Source: Pyxicephalus adspersus (taxonomy: Eukaryota > Chordata > Amphibia > Anura > Pyxicephalidae). Taken from it: a stretch of 64,000 nt of DNA. The notes beneath the pieces were generated by a model. That model saw only the letters and a list, made by a program, of their open reading frames with translations. It was not told the origin of the DNA and did not search any database. Location of the stretch: positions 106,156,370-106,220,369 of the forward strand of contig NC_092859.1 of assembly GCF_032062135.1 (NCBI RefSeq), written 5' to 3'. Below, one piece after another: positions 13,418-23,902 of the stretch; position 1 is the first letter of the stretch, and each line of letters opens with the position of its first letter. Position numbers and translations under genes: made by a program.

Positions 13418-13450
13418 CCCTGAAGAAGCCATTAGGCGAAATGTGTCGGT
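13418..13450 (+). other. CTGANGA...GAAA repeat motif (hammerhead-core-like)
   Basis: The sequence reads CCCTGAAGA, then AGCC-ATTA-GGC (a GCC/GGC hairpin), then GAAATGTGTCGG. The order CUGANGA, helix, GAAA is the conserved core of hammerhead ribozymes, in which base 7 may vary. Minus-strand motifs of the same layout lie at 32372-32410 and, weaker, 48393-48440. I cannot find the remaining helix and cleavage triplet, so this is a motif resemblance and not a ribozyme call. Confidence 0.35.
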
Positions 13451-13459
13451 AGGTGAGAC

Positions 13460-14113
13460 CTGTTTCCCTGTTCTCTAAATAGACTAATTATCCTCCATTA
13501 ATTGGAGTTTACATCTCATGAATGCATAATGTTGAATATAGCAGTTATTAAAGCTATGCTTAATTTATGTTCAATTGCTCCTACTACAATTTTACAAACA
13601 AATAAAACTTGACTTTCGAAAACTGCTCTCTCTATATGTTTTATACTCATGTTCTATATGGATTAAAACTTTTTGAACACATCATATGTGTCCTACCAAT
13701 TACTTAACTTTTAAGGGGGACACTCACTCCACTTACTTTCTAGCGTATGTTATTGACCTGTAAAATCCCTGCTTGTGTAGATATCCAAAATCCTGAAACC
13801 ATTGCTGGGAACCACTTCTTGGAGGTGATGTCAACAGCCCCAGAATAATTTAAAGAATTCCAAAAATAGGCTGTGACATCAAGAAGGAACGAAGATGTGA
13901 TAGGGTATTCACTGTTTCTGGGGTAGTTAAATTTTCTATCAAATTTGGAAATGTAGGCACATTGTAAGTTAAAAATGCTTTTGAAAGAAAACACTGCCAG
14001 AAATACCATGTACATCCCAGTAAAGGGAGCCACTGTTTGTGCCATTTTTTAGAGGTGGGGTCAATCCATACAAGTCAAATGTAAGTTCTGACTATTGGAA
14101 GTGGATTAAAGGG
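13460..14113. other. Non-coding stretch, nothing recognised
   Basis: The minus frame 13740-14045 (101 codons) has no recognisable domain, signal peptide or homologous motif and is treated as chance. Confidence 0.45.
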
Positions 14114-14247
14114 AAGCTCTTTTGCGCAGGGTCCTCTCCTCCTGCTGTGTCACTGTCTGTCATTTGCAACCCCTATATAATGTAGAGTGCTGCATAATTT
14201 ATTGGCGCTATATAAATATTGTTTAATAAAATAATAATAATTATAAT
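14114..14247 (+). repeat. LINE/SINE 3'-tail copy
   Basis: The copy runs from 'aagctcttttgcgcagggtcc' through 'tcactgtctgtcatttgca' to 'ggcgctatataaat' and an AAT-rich end. It is the same unit as the copy at 43628-43780. It has no tRNA-like head and shares its 3' end with the V-SINEs. Confidence 0.75.
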
Positions 14248-15320
14248 TGGGCTGGCACCAATTAAGATTTTGCACTCTGTGAGCAAAGAACAATATTTAT
14301 AGGAGACTTTATAGAATGGCTTATGTGGTTCCATTCATTTTCTATTTGAGTTACAGATGCTATTTGATCTATGTGCAGCCTATCTGGAATTTAGAGTAAG
14401 AGAAGCAATGGTACATAAAATCCCCCTTACAAATTGATCATATAATATATTTCCTGCAGTGAAAATCTTTCTTCCTAGTTATTGGATGCATGATCTGACC
14501 TTTGGAATTTATAGCAGATTGTTATATATAATCCTAATATGGGCAGGCATAATTAAAAAAAAAGTTTTTCCTTTCTTGTCAGGTTACTATGAAACAGTGC
14601 ATTTAAATGTTTGAATTCTTATTATAAGCCATCCAATAATGGCTATGGTTCTCATTGTGCAGTTTCTTCCTACCTTGAGTTTACAAAGTTTAATAGTTCA
14701 AGAAGGTTACAATAAGTGATTGTGGTCATTCAGATAAAGCAAGCCCAAGAGCTTGTGCTGCCCTCTTATATCAATCTATGGAGCTCTAAAGTGCTATGTT
14801 ATTTGTTAAATGTTTATATCTATATTTTTACATATAATAGGAACATAGATATAAAGAGGCTTATTGAGTTATGTGAAAAGCAAATTAGTACAAATAATCA
14901 GAGAACTTTTTCAGGTAGATCTAACTTTGCGTTTCAAGCACAAAAATTTATAGGCTGGGAGAGGAGATTAAAATTCATAGTGTAGAATGAACTGGGTGGA
15001 GGAGATACAAGCCAGCCATAGACACTGGATGTATGTTGGACATTAGGAAATGATTTAACCTCTAAGACATCCATGTTTTACCAGGTGCACAAACATGTGC
15101 AAGCCACACCATTTCCCAGAGAACAGATACTTATCAGCAGGAACATTAACACCAATCTGTATGGTAATGTGCAAAGTATAGTAACACTTATTAACATTTA
15201 TTTTATTGGCAAATCAGTGAGATGTGCATTCTTATGGGTTGCTATGTGTTAACACATTTGTGTATGGGTATGTATTCAACCCTGCATTTGTGTGCTTTTT
15301 GTAATCAATCAGTACATGAC
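14248..15320. other. Non-coding stretch, nothing recognised
   Basis: AT-rich. The 89-codon frame 14716-14985 (+) has no motif. Confidence 0.45.
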
Positions 15321-15323
15321 TTA

Positions 15324-15452
15324 AGCTGCGTACACACTTCCAATTTTTATCGTTCAAAATGAACGACAAACGATCGATTGGGCAAAAATCGTTCGTAAAA
15401 AAAGTAACCAACGACGCCGACGAACGAGGAAAGTCGTTGGAAATGAACGACC
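15324..15452 (-). mobile_element. PIF/Harbinger-like MITE, one end only
   Basis: After a TTA target (15321-15323) it begins AGCTGCGTACACACTTCC. It then follows, in reverse complement and with few differences, the right end of the element at 29319-29741 for about 130 bp, including the 'cgatcgattgggcaaaaa' and 'ccaacgacgccgacgaacga' blocks. The match stops near 15452 and no second end is present, so the copy is truncated. Confidence 0.75.
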
Positions 15453-16690
15453 ATTCTTGTTTTGAGCACAAAGGTTGGAAATGATATGAAATTCAAAGCA
15501 AGGGAAGCTTTGACAAGATATGTATAGCATAAATTGATTTGGTGCCCAATATAAAGAAAATAAACATAATCTTTATCTTTAACAACAAATCATAATAAAT
15601 CATATCTGCATCATATACTATTATAAGATTAGATTACCAGCACTAGGTTATGCTATAAATTTCAGTGAACCACAATTTACCAATCAGCCTTTATGTTACA
15701 TATGCTTACTGCAAATTAGGCATTGAATTAATGTAAAATTATTTTGCCATGGTTTAGGTTTGTTCCCAAAACCTCTACACTTACAGGTCACATTCCATGT
15801 CCTGTGAACCCACAGGCAAAATATTTAGTGTATTTCTATTAGTCTGAAAATTGTCTTCGCTCAAACAAATAATGCGTGGACTAAAGATTACCATAAGTGA
15901 AAATAACAATATTAACTAATACGGTAGTAACTAGTATTTGTTCGGGGAAAGGGGGACACATTACATTTCTCTGGCCTTCCTCTGGCTTGCATTCTCACAA
16001 AATATTATATGGTTCAAACTTTCTGGTGCATTTAATAATTTAGAGGATGCTTGCTGATAATTTCAAGTAGTGTGCTGAAAAAGCAATCCGCAGTAAAACA
16101 CACACATATACTGTATATATTATCTGTCATATATTTCTTTTATAAAGGCCTTTTTTCTGCTACAATCTCCATCCCTTCCTCCAGCTCTTTTAGAGCTAAT
16201 AATCAAAGCGGTAATCTTTTAAACCATGACAGAGAGAGAGGAATCTTTTTGGTAGTCTCACCTTGTTGAGGGGTTATCTTGCACTTACTACATGCTTCCT
16301 TAAATTATAGGACTTAAGTGTGCCTATGTGAAAGCTGTTTCATACATCTACCACTAAAAAGCCTGACACTTCTTCTTTGAGATTACAGCTCTGTATCTTC
16401 AAAGTGACCTGTTATGACCTTTTGTCTGGCTATTTCTTTTTCTTTAAGTTGGCTGCCTTTTTTTATTATTGCTTTGAGCCATTAAGCTTCTCTGGTAATC
16501 ACAATTCCCATTCAACAAATAGTTGTCCTTAGGGCAAAAAGTAAAATTTACTGCTTCTGTCATCCAGTAAAACTTCACTTCTACTAACACTATCTGTAGA
16601 TAACTGAAATCCCACCATCCCAAGCATGCTGTAAAATTTGCTAAAACTAGTTGGCAGTTACTCCTCTTTCTCACTAGAAAAGACAACTAC
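15453..16690. other. Non-coding stretch, nothing recognised
   Basis: AT-rich. Frames 16051-16269 (+) and 16444-16686 (-) carry no motif. Confidence 0.45.
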
Positions 16691-16721
<31 letters not shown>

Positions 16722-16860
16722 AATAAACAGAATGTATATAGCACCAACATATTACAAAGCACTGTACAATAAATAGGAGCTGCAAAAGACGGACAGATAC
16801 AAACAATGAAACAGTAGGAGAGGACCCTGCTCAGAAGATCTTATAATCTAAGAGGACGGG
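16691..16860 (-). repeat. LINE/SINE 3'-tail copy with (ATT)n end
   Basis: Reading on the minus strand it begins near 'cttagattataagatcttc', passes 'gcagggtcctctcctac' and the 'gtacagtgctttgtaatatg' region, and ends in about 35 bp of AAT/ATT repeats (16691-16725). It is the same family as 43628-43780. Confidence 0.75.
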
Positions 16861-16875
16861 GAAAGTATCACACAA

Positions 16876-17049
16876 TGGGCCTGATTTAGGAAAGCTCTCC
16901 AAGGCTGGAGTGGATACACTTTCATCAGAGAAGCTGGGTGAAATAGCAAACCTGGAATGGATTTCTTCAAAATCATTTGCTATTTGCTAGCAAATGTTTG
17001 AATGCATTCCAGGTTTGCTGGATCACCCAGTTTCACTAGTGAAAGTATG
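16876..17049. mobile_element. Palindromic MITE (GGCCCTGATTTA family), truncated
   Basis: It starts 'gggcctgatttaggaaagct', contains 'gctctccaaggctggag' and 'tttgctggatcaccc', and folds on itself around 'atttgctatttgctagcaaat'. The complete relative is at 44281-44504. The right end ('gagctttaataaatc' type) is missing. Confidence 0.65.
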
Positions 17050-18060
17050 TTTTTCATGAAAACAGTGACTAGTTTAGAAAAAGAATCATCTCAGTTGTTG
17101 CTAGTGAGCTAAACCTAAAAGCATGGTCAGATAATGTCCTGCAGCAACACCTATACTTCTATAGTGAACACTAATTAAATGCTTCTCCTTTTGGGAGAAC
17201 CATCACATACTGGTGTCACAAAAGGTCCACTTAGCCAATACAACAAATTTTACCATGTTTCTAATCTATTTGAAATGTGCCTTCTTTCCATTTTACTAGA
17301 ATCCTGACACATATGAACATATGTTCATTTTCCAGAAGGCTGCCATGTTAGAGGAAAAGTTCTAAGTGAGCGTGACATGTTGTTTGAGTGTCTTCTTCTG
17401 TGCCCTCTTTCTCCTTTCAGGTCTGCTTAATCTCTCTTAGCTCTGCTTAGTGTCCTTACCTGTAATTTGGGTCTGTTGGATGGTTAATTAACACAAAGCT
17501 ATGTTAAGCATTGCTTAGCTTAAGTAAATCTTCAGAAGGTAAGTAGGATAAGACTTGTGCACCCAGCTTCAATTAAAACAAACTTGAAAGACAATCAAAG
17601 TCATGGGTTAGCACAAAGTAATGGAGCTACGAATGCAGAAAATTTCATTTATAATTATAACTGATGCATTTTTGTCTTTTGCTATGTGCATGTAATAAAA
17701 GGTAGAAAGATTTTGAATTTATACATTATGGCTGATTAGACTTTGTTCCACACAAAAGCTTTATTAATATATTCATTATATAACCAAAGATTCATTGAGG
17801 AAATTCATATTTTCATTAATGGATCTTTGGACATGTAATATATGTGCATTCAATAATGTAAAAAAAAATCCTGCTTTGTGTTTTAGTATAAGTAATCATC
17901 GGTAACCATGGTGTATTCTAGGACAGCTCAGGTAACTAATCTAATATATAGTACATAACTTTTGTGTAATCCATAACATCCTATAATTGGGACTTACCAG
18001 CCATGAGGACATATAACATTGGTAGTTTGGCAAAATACAAATATCTCTTAATTTTAGTAT
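17050..18060. other. Non-coding stretch, nothing recognised
   Basis: AT-rich sequence with no recognisable exon, RNA gene or repeat end. Confidence 0.45.
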
Positions 18061-18446
18061 ATGTTGGTCTTTTAAGCAGGGGGTTCAGATACTTTCCTTC
18101 CCACTTACAGAAAGCAGAACTACACCTTCCAAATTGAAAAAAAGGCAAACAGGAAGGTTTTTGATTGCAGAAGGTTTTTTTAATTACACTCACATGCCCT
18201 TGCATTGTCGTGGGCACGAACATCTTCACCTAATCTTCTTCCTGTTGCTGGGTCTTGCACATATCAGGAAACTCCTATACAAATAAGGATACCAGCCACA
18301 ACCCAGAAACCAACAATGCACACATAAGCATTTCAAGAAGACCGTGAACAGGCAGGTAAGTATGTTTTATTGAAGAAGGGACATCGCCTGTCCCTTCTGC
18401 AACATAAAATCCTGCCTGTTTGTAATTTTTGAACTATAGTTCCACT
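18061..18446. mobile_element. T2/Kolobok-like MITE relative, old copy
   Basis: The right end reads outward as 'aactatagttccacttgaa', whose reverse complement (TTCAAGTGGAACTATAG) resembles a decayed TTAA followed by AGTGGAACT, as at 28057-28587. It shares the block 'gtcccttctgcaacataa' with copies at 58401-58650 and 61720-61832. A perfect 10-bp-stem hairpin lies at 18374-18383/18389-18398 (AGAAGGGACA, loop of 5). The left end is unclear. Confidence 0.45.
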
Positions 18447-20134
18447 TGAATGCATAACATAGGCATAAACATGCTGTGGTTAAGTATTGTGCAAACACAA
18501 TTAGGTTCCCCATTTTGTATTTAAAGTGTGTTACTGTTAGCAAGTAAAGAGTACTGAGGTTGGGGATCACATTTCAGTGTCAGTGAAAGTGCAGGTTTCT
18601 TTGGATTTTAAAGCATAAATTGAACTTAAAATGACAACATCAGTAAATTCAGGTATATGACTTACCAACAAGGTTTTCTTGATGTCCCTTTCAAGTGTTT
18701 AAATTAAAAATCTGAGCATGAACATTTCCTACTGTGCTGATTATAATTTCATCATCTCAGAATGGAACACAGTAGGAAATTCTCCCATAACATTAAAAAA
18801 TAATAGATTTTAGGAAACTTTCTCTTCTCTTACAGGGCTCCAGGCAAGAAATAGCAGGCTTAAAAGCTCTCATGTGACCCTTATTAAATTTATTCTGCAT
18901 TACACTTTTATAGCAAGTATAGCAAATTTCAATTATCTGAACCATTCCTAATGAATTCTTATCTTATGGCTTGTTATCTCTTTCAAAGCTCACTTGAGCT
19001 TGACAAATAAGCCTAATAATGAATCTAGTTTAGTTTAGTTGAGTAGTGTTGAATGGTCCTCTGTATATCTTGTGCTTTCTATGATACACATCAGTCAGCA
19101 CTTGGGGTGTCAGGAAAGTTTATTTTAAAGGTTCCTGCTAGAATAAAAACATTTTACAATGAACACTGGTTGACAGACTTAATTTAGATGTCAAACAATC
19201 AAGAATCCAAGGTTACATCATGTCAATCAAAAGTGATATGGGTTGGCAAATATAATTTAATAGCTATGGTACTTTGTCATAATATTATGACTTATTGACA
19301 AAATGAACATTGGTGAGCAGTACAAGTAAATAATCTGCTTACTAATAAAAGCTCTTTTTTTATCAGGCTTGATAATATAAAAGGAACCAATAAAAAGGGA
19401 TATTTTACTGGTCTAAATTATTTTTACAATGCCAGTGACAATAAATATTTTGCTGATTTGGAAAAAATATTATTATTTTCCCAAATAAAGATGAAATCCA
19501 AGAAATATTCATTAAAGTATTTCCCAAGAAATACCCATTAGAGAGTGGTGGTTGACAAAAGGTAAGTAGATTTCTTTTTACAAAGTGTAAATAAATATTT
19601 AACACTTGCCGTGTGGTGGTAGCCTCTCTACAAGATATTTTTTTTAAATTTCCCAAGATATACACTTCAAAGCCCTAGAGCAAAAACATTTTACGTTACT
19701 TTGTAAAGATCATAGAAAAATTAATCTTTGTCATGACGATCAACAGACATACATGTCTTCTATAGTGGGTGGTGGTATGTCATGACTGCTAGAGACCATA
19801 GAGATAAAATGCCTTGTTAATTATGTAAGTATGTTCAATGCACTGGCTGGATTGAATTTCTGGGAAGCTGATTTTATTATGTGAAGTCAGCAAAAATCAT
19901 TAATATTAGTTTACTTTTTTTTGTCGAGCAAGGGCTTTTACAGTTAACATGTGGATTTATAAGCCACCAACAGTGCTTGAACCCTACCAACACAGGTCAG
20001 ATGCAGGCAGGTATTCAGTGACAATAAAGAGCAAGGAGAAATATTATTTCCCTGTCCTTCTCCCTGCTAGTCCCCACCATATTTGACTTGACTTGAACTA
20101 TGTGACCAAATCTTTAAAAATGTAAAAGAAAAAA
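18447..20134. other. Non-coding stretch with one inverted repeat
   Basis: It includes the inverted pair at 18724-18780 and AT-rich sequence rich in TAAT/ATTA and GATA-like words around 18880-19030. The frame 19405-19665 (-) has no motif. Confidence 0.45.
18724..18780. repeat. Perfect 13-bp inverted repeat
   Basis: ATTTCCTACTGTG (18724-18736) pairs with CACAGTAGGAAAT (18768-18780) across a 31-bp loop. No element boundaries or precursor-RNA features were identified around it. Confidence 0.7.
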
Positions 20135-20450
20135 TGGTGGCACAGAGGTTAGCACTCAGGCCTTTGCAGCTCTAGGTCCCAGGTTTAAATCTCGGCCAGG
20201 ACACTATCTGCTTAGAGTTTACAGGTTCTCACCATGTTTGTGTGGGTTTCCTCCAGGTAATCCGGTTTTCTCCCACATTCCAAAAACATGCAGTTAGGTT
20301 AATTAGCTTCCCCCCAAATTAGCCCTCAACTGTGTTAATGAGATATAATTAGATTGTGAGCCCCTTTGAGGGACAGCTAATGACATTACTATAGACTTTG
20401 TAAAGCGATGCGTAATATGTCCGCACTATATAAATACAAGTTAATAATAA
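20135..20450 (+). mobile_element. V-SINE-like element, full length
   Basis: A tRNA-like head carries a pol III A box TGGCACAGAGG (20138-20148, matching TRGYNNARNGG) and a degraded B box GGTTTAAATCT (20182-20192). A core of the type found in vertebrate V-SINEs follows ('gtgggtttcctccaggtaat', 'aaaaacatgcagttaggtt'). Then come a 'gattgtgagcccctttgag' region and a 3' tail 'gcgtaatatgtccgcactat' ending in AATAATAAA. SINEs of this group are copied by a partner LINE that recognises the shared tail. Base changes in the B box suggest an old copy. It is a retroposon, not a functional tRNA gene. Confidence 0.88.
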
Positions 20451-20618
20451 ACTCTGTAGATCTAGCAATTTCAGCCTATGGGATTTCACTTTCATTTTGT
20501 GTAATATTTACCTAAAATGCAAACTGGTCAATCTGAAGCACAGTTTTTCTTTATTTTCGCCAGTTTTTTTTATAAATTATTCCTTATAGATGTTAACATT
20601 GTATTCTACAATACTTAA

Positions 20619-21128
20619 AGCGGACCTAAGCTAAAATTGTTACATTACATTGTTACAGGGTGGACAACCCCTTTATATAATGGAAAAGTCAATGGAGGGG
20701 GTTTAAAACCCTGTAATGCCCCTTCCCTTCTTTTTATATCGCCACTGCGATGAACACAGAATAGGAGCACAGACCCTTCCAGGATATATATATGTCATGG
20801 GTCCCAGGAGAATTCTGCCTGCTGCTTTTGAGCATGCACGATTTCGGGCATGTGCAGAAGGCCCTTTTTCTTCAACAGGGAAAAAATTCAGATCTCACAT
20901 ATGCGCAGTGAGATTGGCAATCTTTTTTTCCCATCCCATCACTTGAGCAGTGCGAGTTTGGGTTACGTTGGCAGAAGACAGAAAAAGATGGCAGCGCCCG
21001 GTGTTTTCACCGCACCGCAACAAATACGGATACCAGGACAATGCAAGGACCAATCGTGGAAACCTTTGGAGGGATCGATGGATCTGCGAAGGTGATGGTG
21101 AATGAGTTTTTCTTTTGATTACTTTACT
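20619..21128 (+). mobile_element. T2/Kolobok-like MITE, complete
   Basis: It is flanked by TTAA on both sides (20615-20618 and 21129-21132). The left end is AGCGGACCTAAG and the right end in reverse complement AGTAAAGTAATC, so the ends have drifted. The interior has a GC-rich block 'gatggcagcgcccggtg', also present at 28440-28459 in the relative 28057-28587, plus 'gggcatgtgcagaaggc' and 'catatgcgcagtgagat' blocks. The TTAA target and the shared interior support the family. Two frames inside (20716-20946, 20850-21095) are chance. Confidence 0.68.
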
Positions 21129-21159
21129 TTAATCCCTTTACTTGTGGTAAAGGGATTAA
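21129..21159. repeat. Perfect 13-bp hairpin at MITE edge
   Basis: The arms 21129-21141 and 21147-21159 are exact complements (TTAATCCCTTTAC) around a 5-nt loop TTGTG. The hairpin starts at the TTAA that bounds the MITE at 20619-21128, so it may be part of an adjoining or longer element. Confidence 0.75.
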
Positions 21160-22731
21160 TCCTACTTTTCTTGTGGTAGACCCAATTTTTTTATGAGCTA
21201 AAGTAAGCACATTATGAGTAGTCTTACATCCAGAGTCAGGATCAAGTGGGAACTGATACTTGATGATATTTGGTCAACATGGCCTAGCTGGTGCAGAAGC
21301 ACTTTCATTTGCTATGGTATAATGAACAATTTGTTTTACAAAAATGTTCCCAAAATGATAGTTCCACCATGTAAACTTGATGAAATAAAGCATACATTTG
21401 CACTTGTGGACATGTGGAACCTCGTTACTTACTTAGTGGCATGTTCAATGATAGAAAAAAAATCACTTCACTTTCACAATAAACGACTGAAGAGAAGAAC
21501 ATGCTTTATTCAGCAATTCTTCTTCAAAATGTAGAAAGACTGTTTATATTTTACCCAAACTAAAAATCATTAGCTCACTAATGCATTCTCTTATCTCAGA
21601 TAAAAGTGACAGATTTGGTGTTGCTATGATTTTGAATTGTCATTAGTCTAGTTTTCCCACAGGTTGAAGAGCACTTATTTTACAATTAAGTCAAAATACA
21701 GCATGTGACAAGCTCTCCCTAAATGCCTGCTGATTTTTAAACCATTGTAAAAATATACTAGTAATTTATTTAAAGAGCAAATGCCAAGCATTGTTAGAAC
21801 CAGGGTTTGGCTAATGGTGGTAGGAGCTTATCCACTTTGGTCCCATTGCAGTTTTTTAAATGACTTGAAATGGATCTTTTTAATCAGTCATGATTTAAAT
21901 AAAGTTTTGTGGGTCACCTATAGGTCCTGTGGGTTTTAAGTAAACCCCATATTTCTGTACCATAAGGGCTCACAAAAGAGCATAGTAAACTAAAATAGGT
22001 ATCAATTTAGATATCAATCTAAAACATTTCCAAATTAAAAATTTCAATTATATATAAATATAAATATATCATATAATTTATTTAAAAATTCAGTTCTATA
22101 TGCATTTACTTTTCATTGTAATTTTAATCAACATTCATTAAGATAAGAATATACCTACCTCAGAATTGCTATTGTCAAACTGGTGAATAAAATCTTAATG
22201 CAAAAGAATTCATCTTTGTTTACACTGAATATAATTTTATCACTTCCATTATAATATATTCTGTACATATCTGCCATGTATGCATATTTCATTATGTTTA
22301 TCACTGTAAGGACCCTTCAAGTACAAAAAATACCTGTTGACCTTGGCAGAAATGCATTCTTTCCAGTTGTGGGCTGACAACAAAATACAGCAAGCATTTT
22401 GTCAGCAATGCCTGGCTGTTTTTTTGATGAAATGCAAAACACTTCCCCTTCTGCATAGTATTTGGGTGTTCTGTAGTTCACTGAGAGAAATTGGAAGGAG
22501 GAGGTGAGTTCTTAGACTTCTTGAGAAAACACAGGCTGCGTGCTTAGGGCAGCAATTAATTTCTAACTTTTGAGGTCATTGCACATTTAGTGGTATATTT
22601 ACAGATCCCCAAAAAAAAGAGAATAGTAAATAAAGTAATAAGTAAATAAACAACTAAATAACACAATTACATTTAAACTGCAGATAAACTTCTAAACAGG
22701 TTGCTGACATACACATATCTTTGCTGTCAAA
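21160..22731. other. AT-rich non-coding stretch, nothing recognised
   Basis: The 106-codon frame 21214-21534 (+) has no domain or motif. The section around 22020-22100 is very AT-rich. Confidence 0.45.
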
Positions 22732-22733
22732 TA

Positions 22734-23030
22734 CAGTAGAACCTCAGTTATCCAGCACCCACGGGGAATGGCCAATTCTGGATAAGTGTTGTTTCCGGAT
22801 AACTGAGGTTTCCTTTTCTCAGCCATTCACCACTAGACTTGAATGGGAAGACTTGTCCCTATTCACCTCCATAGCTGAATGGCTGAGAAAAGGGAAACCC
22901 TGATGACGGCTCAAACGCCATCAGGGTTTCCCTTTCCTCAGCCAATCACGAAGCAGAGCAATCAGCGGAGCTCTGCTCATTGCTCCACTTTCTTGATTGC
23001 CGTAGAACACCAATTATCCCGAACTTCTGT
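22734..23030. mobile_element. pogo/Tigger-like MITE, compound
   Basis: It starts after a TA (22732-22733) with CAGTAGAACCTCAGTTATCC, the typical terminus of pogo/Tigger elements. AACCTCAGTTATCC (22740-22753) is repeated in inverted orientation at 22797-22810. A long inverted pair lies at 22881-22905/22919-22943 with one mismatch. A second terminus-like block, 'gtagaacaccaattatccc' (around 23002-23020), is in direct orientation, suggesting two related elements or an internal rearrangement. No transposase is present. The right boundary is uncertain. Confidence 0.65.
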
Positions 23031-23098
23031 TTTTTCTAATCCTAATCAGCCTGGCTTGTACTTATGTGCCAGACAGCAAAACACTATTGGCTGGTTTG

Positions 23099-23164
23099 GA
23101 AAATGATTTACCCCACTTACTGAAAATGATTTACCCCACTTACTGAAAATGATTTACCCCACTT
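23099..23164. repeat. 23-bp tandem repeat, 2.9 copies
   Basis: Units at 23099-23121, 23122-23144 and 23145-23164 (partial) are identical as far as they go; the unit contains GATTTACCCCACTTACT. No divergence between units is visible, which implies a recent duplication. Confidence 0.92.
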
Positions 23165-23643
23165 GAAGAGACATGAATTGTACTGTTCCACCCGAGTAAA
23201 ATCTGCTGTGTAGGAAACAAATATTAAGATACAATTCAAGTATTTATACTAGGATTATTTAGAAACTGTAAGGACTGTTATGGAATACAACATTTGACTT
23301 GAGCAGTGCTATTTTACTATTTTGATTATAAAATTTTAGCAATTAGGAATGTTAATCACTTATAGCCATTACAATATCAAAAATAATTTATAAACGTGAA
23401 AAATATTTTATCATTTTAAAAATCAGTTTGTTAAAGGTTCAGGGCACCTCTATCTTCCTTCTCGTCTTCCTCCCAGAGATGCTTTTTGGCCATTGCTTGG
23501 GTGCATAGGAGGTAGTACATCTCTGGCACACACAAGGGATGCCGGGTTACCTTGGCAACCAAAGCTTCTGCTGCACATGAGCTCAGATTTGTCCCCGGAA
23601 ATCTGAAAGATTGTTATGAAAGTTGGCAAGTCTGATTATTAAA
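23165..23643. other. Non-coding stretch, nothing recognised
   Basis: AT-rich first half. The second half (23440-23600) is GC-richer, with 'gatgccgggttaccttggca', and may be a decayed MITE interior, but no ends were found. Confidence 0.4.
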
Positions 23644-23902
23644 AAATATTTATATAGCGCCTACATATTACACAGTGCTAAGGATCCATTGTCATGCCAC
23701 TAACTGTCCTTCAAAGGAACAGACATTATAGTGTCCATAGCATATTCGGCCACCTTGGGAAAAACTCGGTAACCCAGCCAAAATGTTTTTGGGAAGTGAA
23801 AGGAAAGAGGCAAGTTTGGAGAAAATCTATGCAAATATGGAAGAGAACATACAAAACCATTCAGAGGATGTCGAGAATAATACCTGCTAAAAAGTGTTAG
23901 TC
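23644..23902 (-). repeat. V-SINE-like element, strongly decayed
   Basis: On the plus strand it opens with the reverse-complemented tail 'tatttatatagcgcctacat' and 'attacacagtgc'. It is followed at the right spacing by faint reverse complements of the core ('aaaatgtttttggga', 'gagaacatacaaaac') and ends near the head equivalent 'tgctaaaaagtgttag'. It is much more diverged than the copies at 20135 and 38859. The frame 23694-23900 is a chance frame within it. Confidence 0.6.

Noticed and set aside
13418..13450. Definite hammerhead ribozyme
   Set aside because: Only the CUGANGA/GAAA core and helix II are visible. No NUH cleavage site with helices I and III could be assigned, so it is kept only as a motif.
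13740..14045. 101-codon minus-strand frame
   Set aside because: No domain, signal peptide or repeat-protein motif; within chance length for 64 kb of AT-rich sequence.
20135..20210. tRNA-like sequence with A and B boxes
   Set aside because: It is the head of a V-SINE: it continues into the core and tail, and the B box is decayed. Not a functional tRNA gene. The same applies to 38859-38930.
21214..21534. 106-codon plus-strand frame
   Set aside because: No recognisable motif and no repeat or gene context.
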